Positions 42,312 to 49,907 of a stretch of DNA of 64,000 nucleotides are shown piece by piece (positions within the stretch are counted from its first letter, which is position 1; each line of letters starts with the position of its first letter). The translations under genes were made by a program, and so were the position numbers. Source of the DNA: Thermoplasmatales archaeon SW_10_69_26 (GTDB lineage: Archaea > Thermoplasmatota > SW-10-69-26); NCBI GenBank assembly GCA_003009755.1, contig PXUB01000038.1, positions 1 to 64,000 of the forward strand, in the 5' to 3' direction. The notes below the pieces were generated by a model. That model searched no databases and was not told the origin of the DNA. It worked only from the letters and a program-made list of their open reading frames with translations.

Positions 42312-43031
42312 ATGGAAGGGTTCGACCGTATCTGCACCGGTGTCGCCGGTCTCGACTCCCAACTGGGAGGAGGGGTACCGCGAGGTACGTCGATCCTCCT
42401 CATCGCCGAATCCACCAACGCCCTCTACAAGTTCCTCGACGAGCTGGCCGCGTTCGGCGTCGAGCAGAAGGAGGAGGTCTTCTGGCTGGAGCTGGACCGC
42501 CCCTGGGACCTCGTCCGCGACAGCCTCGAGACCACGCTCGACGGCCGCCAGGGCAAGCTCACCGTGCTCAACGCCTTCCAACCCCACCTCGGTCAGGCGT
42601 CCACGAACGGCGACGCGATCGGAATGGAGACGATCGACCCCAGCGACATCGAGGACGTGACCACCCACCGGTTGTCGAAGGTCGAGAAGGGCAACTACCG
42701 CATGGTGTTGACCTCGCTCAGCAGCATGCTGCAGACCGAGCCCGAGGACGAGGTGCTGGACTACGTGCGCCAGGTCGTCGCCCTCGGCCAGGACATGGGT
42801 GGCCTGCAGATCTTCACGATGGTCGAGGACGCCCACTCCGCCCAGACGCTGGCCATGTTCAAGCACATGTGCACCGCCGTGTTCGAGCTGGGCATGGAAC
42901 GCAAGGGCTTCGGCCTGTACTCCTACCTCAAGATCGAGAAACTCCTGGGCGTCCCCGACGCCGCCAACCTCATGCTCTTCGACGAGACCGACGAGGGCCT
43001 GCGCCTGGAGAACACCAAACGCGTGTTCTGA
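42312..43031 (+). CDS. KaiC/RadA-like protein with degenerate ATP site
   Basis: A 239-residue member of the RecA/KaiC superfamily typical of archaea (GvpD/KaiC-like, HTR-like). It opens FDRICTGVAGLDSQLGGGVP as in KaiC proteins, but the Walker A place reads ILLIAESTNALYKFLDELAA: the GxxxxGK(S/T) core is missing. The Walker B strand region reads YRMVLTSLSSMLQ. The C-terminal part (ELGMERKGFGLYSYLKIEKL) is conserved-looking. It probably no longer hydrolyses ATP and may act as a regulator or structural partner. Function unknown. Confidence 0.78.
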   Translation: MEGFDRICTGVAGLDSQLGGGVPRGTSILLIAESTNALYKFLDELAAFGVEQKEEVFWLELDRPWDLVRDSLETTLDGRQGKLTVLNAFQPHLGQASTNGDAIGMETIDPSDIEDVTTHRLSKVEKGNYRMVLTSLSSMLQTEPEDEVLDYVRQVVALGQDMGGLQIFTMVEDAHSAQTLAMFKHMCTAVFELGMERKGFGLYSYLKIEKLLGVPDAANLMLFDETDEGLRLENTKRVF

Positions 43032-43062
43032 CCCGCACCGGTCAAGGCATCACGGGCAACAC

Positions 43063-43068
43063 TTTAAC
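43063..43068 (+). promoter_or_regulatory. TATA box of the 43.1-kb lipoprotein gene
   Basis: TTTAAC in CACTTTAACG lies about 26 bases before GTG 43091, supporting that start and a leaderless mRNA. Confidence 0.5.
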
Positions 43069-43090
43069 GCCGCCAGGTCGCGTCCCCACC

Positions 43091-44104
43091 GTGCGCGTCA
43101 CCCACGCGGTGATCGTCGGCCTCCTGCTCGTCAGCGCGGGCTGTCTGACCGGCGCCGACGAGACGGCCGAGGAGCCCGAGGACGGGAGCCTCGATGCTCG
43201 GGCCGACCCGAACACCGAGACCGACGCCACCTCCCGCGCCCCGGAACCGGGCCCCCTCGAGGCCCCGCCCAGCTGGATCCCCGGCGAGTACTGGACGATC
43301 GAGATCGACAGCACCCTGCTCGACGAACCGATCACCTGGACGCGCGTCGTCGCCGGCTACAGCTCGGACACCTACCTGCTTGGCCAACCCGCCGAGGAGG
43401 CCACGCCGGCCGGCCTCCTGTTGCACGTGCCCGGCCTGGGCCCCGTCGACCAGGGCAACCTCTCCTACGGCGTGCACGGAGACGCCTTCCAGCCGACGGC
43501 GTTCCCGCTCGAGGAGGGCCAAGCCTGGCAGACGTCGTTCGAGGGCGACCCCGTGAACGCGACCGTGACCCGCGCCGGCGACGTCGCCGAGATCGCGTTC
43601 TGCTGCTCGCGGAACATCACCGCCACCTACGACCCCAGCGTGCGCGCGATCAGCTCGCTGTCCGTCGACGACGGCTTCCTCGCCTACGAGGTCACCGACC
43701 ACGGCTACGCCTACGAGGGTGACATCGAGGTCCCCACCGAGCGCGAGGTCGTGTTCCTCCAGGGACGCGCGGCCGGCGCCCTCACGACCGACGGCTCGGC
43801 TGGCCCCCCGGCCGGGCAGGCCCAGGTCCCCGAGGCTGTGGACCGGGTCGCTTTCACGCAGATCGTCGGCAACCTCGACATGACACCCGCCGAGGAGATC
43901 GGCGCCTACCTCGAACGGGCCCAACTGCCGAACGGCTCCACCTACACCACCCAGCGATCGGCCAGAACCGACGGCCTGGCCATCAGCTTCCACGAGGCCG
44001 CCAACGCCTCCGGCACGTGGACCTTCGACCACGTCGCCGGCGGTCCCGGCCTGGCCTTCACCGAGGGCATCGGCTACCAGCTCGAGACGCGCACCCTCGG
44101 GTGA
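43091..44104 (+). CDS. Lipoprotein of unknown function
   Basis: A 337-residue exported lipoprotein: VRVTHAVIVGLLLVSAGCLT is a signal with lipobox cysteine, then an acidic Glu/Asp/Pro linker. The mature part is predicted beta-rich (YWTIEIDSTLLDEPITWTRV, EIAFCCSRNITATYDPSV, ANASGTWTFDHVAGG) with a CC pair and several N-glycosylation sequons (NAT, NIT, NGS, NAS). No family recognised. Stands alone between the KaiC-like gene and sufS. Confidence 0.7.
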   Translation: MRVTHAVIVGLLLVSAGCLTGADETAEEPEDGSLDARADPNTETDATSRAPEPGPLEAPPSWIPGEYWTIEIDSTLLDEPITWTRVVAGYSSDTYLLGQPAEEATPAGLLLHVPGLGPVDQGNLSYGVHGDAFQPTAFPLEEGQAWQTSFEGDPVNATVTRAGDVAEIAFCCSRNITATYDPSVRAISSLSVDDGFLAYEVTDHGYAYEGDIEVPTEREVVFLQGRAAGALTTDGSAGPPAGQAQVPEAVDRVAFTQIVGNLDMTPAEEIGAYLERAQLPNGSTYTTQRSARTDGLAISFHEAANASGTWTFDHVAGGPGLAFTEGIGYQLETRTLG

Positions 44105-44150
44105 GGCCCTCAAGGGTGGATACTTCAGGCACGACACCGATACCCCCTGC

Positions 44151-45497
44151 ATGGGTCTGGACGTCCGGGAACGGTTCCCCGTCACCGAGACGACGTTGAC
44201 GAGCCCCGTCGACGGGGCCGAGCGACCGCTGGTCTACCTCGACCACGCCGCCTCGACGCACGCGCCGACCCCCGTGCTCGACGCCCACAAACGCTTCCTC
44301 AGCGAAGCCTACGCCAACGTCCACCGGGGCGCACACCACCTCAGCGAGGTCAGCACGGAGGCCTACGAGGATGTGCGCTGGAAGTGCAAGGCCTTCGTCG
44401 GCGCCCGCCCGGACCAGGACGTCCTCTTCACGCCGAACACGACCGCCGCCCTCGACCTGGCCTCCCACCTCGTCGCCGACGAGCCCGGGTACACGCTCGT
44501 CACGACGATGGAGCACCACAGCAACGACCTCCCGCACCGGGAGAAGGGCGCCACCGCGCACGTCGGCGTCACCGACGATGGCCGGCTGGACCTGGCCGAC
44601 CTCGAGGACAAGCTGGCCACGTACAAGACCAAGCTCGTCGCCGTCACCATGGCCAGCAACGTCACCGGAATCCGGCCGCCGCTGGCCGAGATCACCGACC
44701 TGGCCCACAGCTACGGCGCCAAGGTCCTCGTCGACGGCGCCCAAGCCCTGGCCCACCTCCCCGTCGACCTGCGCGGGATCGGCGACACCGGCGGCCCCGA
44801 CATGTTCGCCGCCGCCGGCCACAAGGCCTACGCCCCGATGGGCGCCGCCTTCCTCGTCGCCCCGCGCGAACTCGTGAACGACGCCGACCCCTACCAGCCC
44901 GGCGGCGGCACCGTGTCCCTGGTCGGCACCGACGACGTCGTCTGGACGAAGGGCACCGACCGCCACCAAGGCGGCACCCCCAACGTGCCCGGCATCGTCG
45001 CCATGGGCGCCGCGCTGGACTTCCTGCGCGGCGTCGGCATGCAAGCCGTCCGCGACCACGAGCGCGAGCTGTTGACCCGCATGCTGGACGGCCTGGACGC
45101 GATCCCGGAGGTCGACGTGCTCGGCTCGGCCCCGGCCCGCGACCGCGTCGGCGCCGTCGGGTTCACGATCGACGGCGTCCACCACCGGCTGGCCTCCCAG
45201 ATCTTCGACAACGAGCACGGCGTCGCCACCCGCAACGGCTGGTTCTGCGCCCACCCCTACATCGTGCGCCTGCTCGGCCTCGAGGACCGGGTGGACGAGC
45301 TGCGTCAACGCGTCCACGACGGCGGCAGCGCCCGCGAACCCGGGTTCCCCGGCGCGGTGCGCGCCAGCCTGGGCATCTACAACACCCGCGAGGAGATCGA
45401 CCACTTCCTCGACGCCGTCCGCCAGGTTGCCGGCCGCGACTGGCAGGGCAGCTACGCCTACACCGAAGGCGACAACTGGCGTCCCGCCCGAACGTGA
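44151..45497 (+). CDS. sufS: Cysteine desulfurase (SufS/CsdB type)
   Basis: A 448-residue PLP-dependent class V aminotransferase-fold enzyme releasing sulfur from cysteine for Fe-S clusters or thiolation. The substrate-site opening VYLDHAASTHAPTPVLDAH, the N-H-T/E motif MEHHSNDLPHREK, PLP-binding DGAQALAHLPVDLRG and FAAAGHKAYAPMGAAFLV (Schiff-base Lys), and the catalytic cysteine loop TRNGWFCAHPY are all present. It is longer than bacterial SufS because of about 30 residues at each end. No sufBCD nearby. It could supply sulfur to LipA at 54.5 kb. Confidence 0.88.
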   Translation: MGLDVRERFPVTETTLTSPVDGAERPLVYLDHAASTHAPTPVLDAHKRFLSEAYANVHRGAHHLSEVSTEAYEDVRWKCKAFVGARPDQDVLFTPNTTAALDLASHLVADEPGYTLVTTMEHHSNDLPHREKGATAHVGVTDDGRLDLADLEDKLATYKTKLVAVTMASNVTGIRPPLAEITDLAHSYGAKVLVDGAQALAHLPVDLRGIGDTGGPDMFAAAGHKAYAPMGAAFLVAPRELVNDADPYQPGGGTVSLVGTDDVVWTKGTDRHQGGTPNVPGIVAMGAALDFLRGVGMQAVRDHERELLTRMLDGLDAIPEVDVLGSAPARDRVGAVGFTIDGVHHRLASQIFDNEHGVATRNGWFCAHPYIVRLLGLEDRVDELRQRVHDGGSAREPGFPGAVRASLGIYNTREEIDHFLDAVRQVAGRDWQGSYAYTEGDNWRPART

Positions 45498-45597
45498 GGT
45501 CGCCGGCGGGTGTGGGCCGGGCCCGCATGCCCGTCTCTGCCTGTACCGTCGGCCCGATGCGAAGGTTGATACCCGGGCAAGCGTTAGATGCGGTCCC

Positions 45598-47220
45598 GTG
45601 ACGCAAACGAGGTTCATCGTGGTCACGGGGGGTGTCCTCTCCGGATTGGGGAAGGGCATCACGACCTCCTCGATCGGACGACTGTTGAAAGCCAGCGGGC
45701 TCTCCGTCACGGCCGTCAAGATCGATCCCTACGTCAACTGCGACGCAGGGACGATGAACCCCTTCGAGCACGGCGAGGTGTTCGTGCTCGAGGACGGGGG
45801 CGAGGTCGACCTGGACCTTGGGAACTACGAGCGCTTCCTCGACACCAACATCCCCAAGGACAACAACCTCACCACCGGCAAGGTCTACCGCAGCGTCATC
45901 GAGAAGGAACGCCAGGGCGAGTACCTGGGCAAGACGGTCCAGATCGTCCCCCACGTCACCGAGGAGATCCGCGAGCGCGTCGAGGAGGCCGCCGCGAAGG
46001 CCAACGCCGACGTCTGCCTCGTCGAGGTCGGTGGCACCGTCGGCGACATGGAGTCGATGCCGTTCCTGGAGGGCCTGCGTCAGCTGTCCCGCGAGCACGG
46101 CCGGGACAACGTCGTGTTCGTTCACACCACGCTGGTCCCGATCCTCGCCCCGGTCGGCGAGCAGAAGACCAAGCCCACCCAGCACAGCGTCAAGGAGCTG
46201 AAGGCGACCGGCATCGAGCCCGACATGATCGTGTGCCGGTGCGAGGAGCCGCTCGCGGAGAGCACGCGCGAGAAGATCTCGCACTTCTGCGACGTCGACA
46301 CGGACGCCGTCGTCGGCGCCCCCGACGTCGACACGAAGTACCAGGTCCCCTTGCTCATCCACGACCAGGGCGTCGACGACTGGCTCGAGGAACGGTTGGA
46401 CCTGGACCGGGACGAGCCCGACCTCGACCCCTGGAAGCGGTTCCTCGACGGCGTCCAGAACCCGACCCACGACGTCGAGATCGCGATCGTGGGCAAGTAC
46501 ACCGAGCTCGAGGACGCCTACATGAGCATCACCGAGGCGTTCAACCACGCCGGCTCGGAGCTGTCGACCGACGTCGGCATCCGCTGGGTCGACAGCGACG
46601 AGCTGACCCTCGAGGACCTCGAGGAGGCCGACGACCCCGATGGCATCCTCGTCCCCGGTGGCTTCGGAGCCCGCGGCACGCAGGGCAAGATCAACGCCAT
46701 CCGGCACGCCCGCGAGGAGAAGATCCCGTTCCTCGGAATCTGCTACGGGTTCCAGCTCGCCGTCGTCGAGTTCGCCCGCAACGTCCTCGGCCTCGAGGAC
46801 GCCACCTCCAAGGAGCTGATGGAGGAGAGGGGCATCGACTCCGAGAACCCCGTCATCGACCTCCTCCCCGAGCAACGCTCCGTGGACGCCAAGGGTGGCA
46901 CGATGCGGCTCGGTGCCACGCCCGTCCGCATCGACGCCGGCACCACCGCCCACGAGCTGTACGGGACCGAGCTCGTGCTCGAACGCCACCGCCACCGCTA
47001 CGAGGTCAACCCCCGCTACCACGACGACCTCATCGACCACGGTCTCACCTTCAGCGGCTGCGACTCGACCGGTCTCCGCATGGAGATCCTCGAGCACGAG
47101 GATCACCCATTCTTCCTCGGCAGCCAGTTCCACCCGGAGTTCAAAAGCCGACCCGGCGACCCCGCCCCGCTGTTCCGCGGGCTCGTGCAAGCCACGCTCA
47201 AGGCCGACGACGGGGTCTAG
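45598..47220 (+). CDS. pyrG: CTP synthase
   Basis: Makes CTP from UTP, ATP and glutamine. The 540-residue length is normal. The synthetase half begins FIVVTGGVLSGLGKGITTSS with the P-loop and continues KIDPYVNCDAGTMNPFEHGE; the glutaminase half has GGFGARGTQGKINAIRHARE, the nucleophile loop FLGICYGFQLAVVEFARNVL and HPEF near the C-terminus (SQFHPEFKSRP). GTG 45598 starts VTQTRFIVVTGG. It is followed after two bases by the AK6-like kinase, so nucleotide genes are coupled. Confidence 0.97.
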   Translation: MTQTRFIVVTGGVLSGLGKGITTSSIGRLLKASGLSVTAVKIDPYVNCDAGTMNPFEHGEVFVLEDGGEVDLDLGNYERFLDTNIPKDNNLTTGKVYRSVIEKERQGEYLGKTVQIVPHVTEEIRERVEEAAAKANADVCLVEVGGTVGDMESMPFLEGLRQLSREHGRDNVVFVHTTLVPILAPVGEQKTKPTQHSVKELKATGIEPDMIVCRCEEPLAESTREKISHFCDVDTDAVVGAPDVDTKYQVPLLIHDQGVDDWLEERLDLDRDEPDLDPWKRFLDGVQNPTHDVEIAIVGKYTELEDAYMSITEAFNHAGSELSTDVGIRWVDSDELTLEDLEEADDPDGILVPGGFGARGTQGKINAIRHAREEKIPFLGICYGFQLAVVEFARNVLGLEDATSKELMEERGIDSENPVIDLLPEQRSVDAKGGTMRLGATPVRIDAGTTAHELYGTELVLERHRHRYEVNPRYHDDLIDHGLTFSGCDSTGLRMEILEHEDHPFFLGSQFHPEFKSRPGDPAPLFRGLVQATLKADDGV

Positions 47221-47222
47221 CC

Positions 47223-47753
47223 TTGCGCGTGATCGCCCTCACCGGCGTCCCCGGCACCGGCAAGACGACGCTTGCCGACCACGTCGACGACGTGAGCGTC
47301 CTCGGCGCCAACGACCTCGCCCGCCAGGTCGACGCCCTCGGGGGCCACGACGACGACCGCCAAGCCGAGATCGTCGACGAGGCCGCCCTGGCCGAGGGCG
47401 CAACCGACGCCTACCCCGAGGGCCCGGTGCTCGTCGAGGGACACCTGGCCCACCACTGCCCGGCCGATCTCGTCGTCCTGTTGCGCTGCCACCCCGACGA
47501 GCTGCGCGACCGGTTGGCGACCAAGGGCTGGAGCGAGGCCAAGATCGAGGAGAACGCGATGGCCGAGACGCTGGACGCCCTCGTGCCCGAGATCGAGCAA
47601 CGCCCCGCCGGCGAGCTCGACACCACCGACACCGAGCCCGCCCGCCTGGCCCAGACCATCGAGGCGTTGTTCGAGGACGGAGGCCCCGAGGTCGTCCTCG
47701 ACCCGCTCGGCACCGCCGACTGGACCCACACCCTCGAGGAGGGCCCGCCGTGA
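47223..47753 (+). CDS. Adenylate kinase-like protein (AK6/Fap7 family)
   Basis: A 176-residue P-loop kinase: VIALTGVPGTGKTTLADHVD at the start, VLVEGHLAHHCPADLVVLLR in the centre and RDRLATKGWSEAKIEENAMA as the LID-like region. This is the pattern of archaeal AK6/Fap7 homologues, which have adenylate kinase/ATPase activity and help finish the small ribosomal subunit. TTG 47223 or GTG 47229 may be the start; no ATG is nearby. It overlaps the next gene by four bases (GTGA). Confidence 0.85.
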   Translation: MRVIALTGVPGTGKTTLADHVDDVSVLGANDLARQVDALGGHDDDRQAEIVDEAALAEGATDAYPEGPVLVEGHLAHHCPADLVVLLRCHPDELRDRLATKGWSEAKIEENAMAETLDALVPEIEQRPAGELDTTDTEPARLAQTIEALFEDGGPEVVLDPLGTADWTHTLEEGPP

Positions 47754-48397
47754 CGCTGCACGACCACCGGGCCCGCTTCGAGGATCAACTGTCGCCGATC
47801 GTGAACTGGTGCATGGCTCACGACGTCTCGCCGAACGTCGTGTCCGTGGTCGCACTCGTGATCACCTCGGCCGCCGGCGTCGTCTTCTGGCAGTCCACCC
47901 CGGCCCGTTGGTGGCTGTTGCCCGTCGGCGCCTTCCTGTTGCTGTTCGGCGCCATGCTGGACTCGGCCGATGGTCTGCTGGCTCGGGCCACCGACCAGGC
48001 CAGCGCGCTGGGCGATTTCCTCGACCACGCCTTCGATCGGTTCGCCGACGTCGCCCTGCTCGTCGGCCTCACGTTCTCCCCCTGGGTGCCCTTCGAGATC
48101 GGCCTGTTCGCCATCGTGGGCACCCTGTTGACCAGCTACATGGGGACCCAAGCCCAAGCCGTCGGGGTCGGTCGCGACTACGGCGGTCTCGTCGGCCGAG
48201 CCGACCGCATGTTCGTGCTCTTCTGCGGCGCGATCGGGCAAGCCGTCGTCGTCCCGCTCGCCGTGAGCCTGCCGCTGGGGCTCAACCTGGTGGAGGTCGC
48301 CGTCGGCTGGATCGCGCTCGCCGGCAACATCACGGCGCTGCAGCGGTTCTGGGGGGCGCTCGCGGCCCTCCGTGACGAGCGCACAAAGCCTAAATAG
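47750..48397 (+). CDS. CDP-alcohol phosphatidyltransferase
   Basis: A 215-residue membrane enzyme that joins CDP-activated lipid to an alcohol (archaetidylinositol-, glycerol- or serine-type synthesis). The signature D-x2-DG-x2-AR-x8-G-x3-D-x3-D is complete: DSADGLLAR, then after eight residues GDFLDHAFD. Six spans are suggested, with VSPNVVSVVALVITSAAGVV as the first. Which headgroup it adds cannot be told. Cotranscribed with pyrG and the AK6-like gene, which supply CTP for the activated substrate. Confidence 0.9.
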   Translation: MTLHDHRARFEDQLSPIVNWCMAHDVSPNVVSVVALVITSAAGVVFWQSTPARWWLLPVGAFLLLFGAMLDSADGLLARATDQASALGDFLDHAFDRFADVALLVGLTFSPWVPFEIGLFAIVGTLLTSYMGTQAQAVGVGRDYGGLVGRADRMFVLFCGAIGQAVVVPLAVSLPLGLNLVEVAVGWIALAGNITALQRFWGALAALRDERTKPK

Positions 48398-48420
48398 TGC
48401 GCACGCTGCAAGGAGAAGCG

Positions 48421-49284
48421 ATGGCAGGCATCGCGAACACGGCGAAGACCGGCGGCTTGTTCCTCGGCATGGTGGCGTTGTTCGCCATCGTCGGGTTCCT
48501 GGTCGGCGGCTTCTTCGGCTCGGACCCGTACTCAGCGATGCTTCTGTTCCTCGTCGTCGCGGCCGTGCTCAACGGCGTCTCCCTGTTCTGGGGGGACAAG
48601 ATGATCCTCAAGGCCTACAGCGCCGAGCAGGTCTCCGAGGCCGACGAACCCGAGCTGCACCGCATCGTGGCGAACATCTCCGCCAACGCCGGCCTCCCGA
48701 AACCGGACATCTACGTGATCGACTCCCAGACGCCGAACGCGTTCGCGACCGGCCGCAACCCCGAGGAGGGCAAGGTCGCGTTCACGACCGGCCTCATGCG
48801 GCTCCTCGACCGGGACGAACTCGAGGGCGTGGCCGCCCACGAGATGGCCCACATCGAGAACCGCGACATGCTCGTCATGACGGTCGCCGCCACGCTGGCG
48901 GCCGCGATCGGGTTCGCCGTCCGCATGGCGATGTGGGGCAGCATCTTCGGCGGCCGCGACACGCGCCAGGCCCTTCCCCTGCTGATCCTGCTCGCCGTCA
49001 CCGCCCCCATCGCGGCCATGGTCGTCAAGTCCGCGATCAGCCGCGCCCGCGAGTTCAAGGCCGACGCCGGCGCCGCCGACATGACCGGCAACCCGCGCGC
49101 GCTCGCCAGCGCCCTCCGCAAGCTCGAGTCCGGCAACGACGCCAAACCGATGGAGGGCGGCAACCCGGCCCACGCCTCCCTGTTCATCGCCAACCCGTTC
49201 CGCGGCGGCGTGCTGACCAAGCTGTTCAGCACCCACCCGCCGATGGACGAGCGGGTTCAGCGACTCAACGACATGGCGTACTAG
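48421..49284 (+). CDS. htpX: HtpX-family zinc metalloprotease
   Basis: A 287-residue membrane protease of the M48 family that degrades misfolded membrane proteins. Two N-terminal spans, DIYVIDSQTPNAFATGRNPE, the zinc motif EGVAAHEMAHIENRDMLVMT (HEMAH) and SRAREFKADAGAADMTGNPR with the third zinc-ligand Glu are seen, and STHPPMDERVQRL closes the family pattern. ATG 48421 is preferred because AAGGAG precedes it. Its last codons (49256-49272) are the left arm of a 17-bp perfect hairpin. Confidence 0.93.
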   Translation: MAGIANTAKTGGLFLGMVALFAIVGFLVGGFFGSDPYSAMLLFLVVAAVLNGVSLFWGDKMILKAYSAEQVSEADEPELHRIVANISANAGLPKPDIYVIDSQTPNAFATGRNPEEGKVAFTTGLMRLLDRDELEGVAAHEMAHIENRDMLVMTVAATLAAAIGFAVRMAMWGSIFGGRDTRQALPLLILLAVTAPIAAMVVKSAISRAREFKADAGAADMTGNPRALASALRKLESGNDAKPMEGGNPAHASLFIANPFRGGVLTKLFSTHPPMDERVQRLNDMAY

Positions 49285-49740
49285 GAGAAGTCGTTGAGTC
49301 GCTGAAGAGGACGAACGCGGGGTCGCCGTACGCGTTCGTCCGAATCGCGAGCATCGCTAGCGCGGAGGCTACCGTGCGCGCTCGATGCTCGCGAGAGCGG
49401 CAGGTTCGACGACATGACGTACTAAGAGAAGTCGTTGAGTCGCTGAAGAGGACGAACGCGGGGTCGCCGTACGCGTTCGTCCGGATCGCGAGCATCGCTA
49501 GCCCGGCGTATACCGCTCGGGCTCGATGCTCGCGAGAGCCCGAGCGACGCCATCGCACGCTCGGGCGAATCCAGAGACCGACGCGTCGGCCCCGGCTGTC
49601 GGTCTCTGGTTCCAGCGTTCGGGTCCACGAGCAGGTCGTGCGCGCTCGATGCTCGCGAGAGCCCGAGCGACGCCATCGCACGCTCGGGCGAATCCAGGGA
49701 CCGACGCGTCGGCCGGGACTGTCGGTCTCTGATCGCGTGC
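49256..49740. repeat. Hairpin mosaic with two direct-repeat families, starting inside htpX
   Basis: Left arm TTCAGCGACTCAACGAC (49256-49272) is the end of htpX and pairs perfectly with 49290-49306. Next stems: GGACGAACGCG (49309-49319) with 49331-49341, CGAGCATCG with CGATGCTCG, CGAGCG...CGCTCG and AGAGACCGAC...GTCGGTCTCT. A first unit of about 110 bases recurs with a 141-base period (GTCGTTGAGT at 49290 and 49431); a second unit recurs with a 123-base period (GCTCGATGCT at 49521 and 49644). No gene is seen from 49285 to 49907. Confidence 0.88.
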
Positions 49741-49907
49741 CGAGCAACCTCCCGGCATGGGCTTAGCACTCCACGCTCGCCCTCCTCCCCCCTCGGCCGA
49801 CCGATGCTGCTCTCCCGATTGCTCGATACCCTTGGCGATGCCGGGGCTCGGCGGCAGGCCGCCTGGAGCACCGGCCGGCCCGCTCCGGCCGGCGCCCGGG
49901 CACGGGG

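Noticed and set aside
45163-47190. 675-residue minus-strand frame opposite sufS and pyrG
   Set aside because: Antisense shadow of a clear CTP synthase.
49256-49740. CRISPR array
   Set aside because: Units are long, only two copies each, themselves hairpins, and without regular spacers or cas genes.
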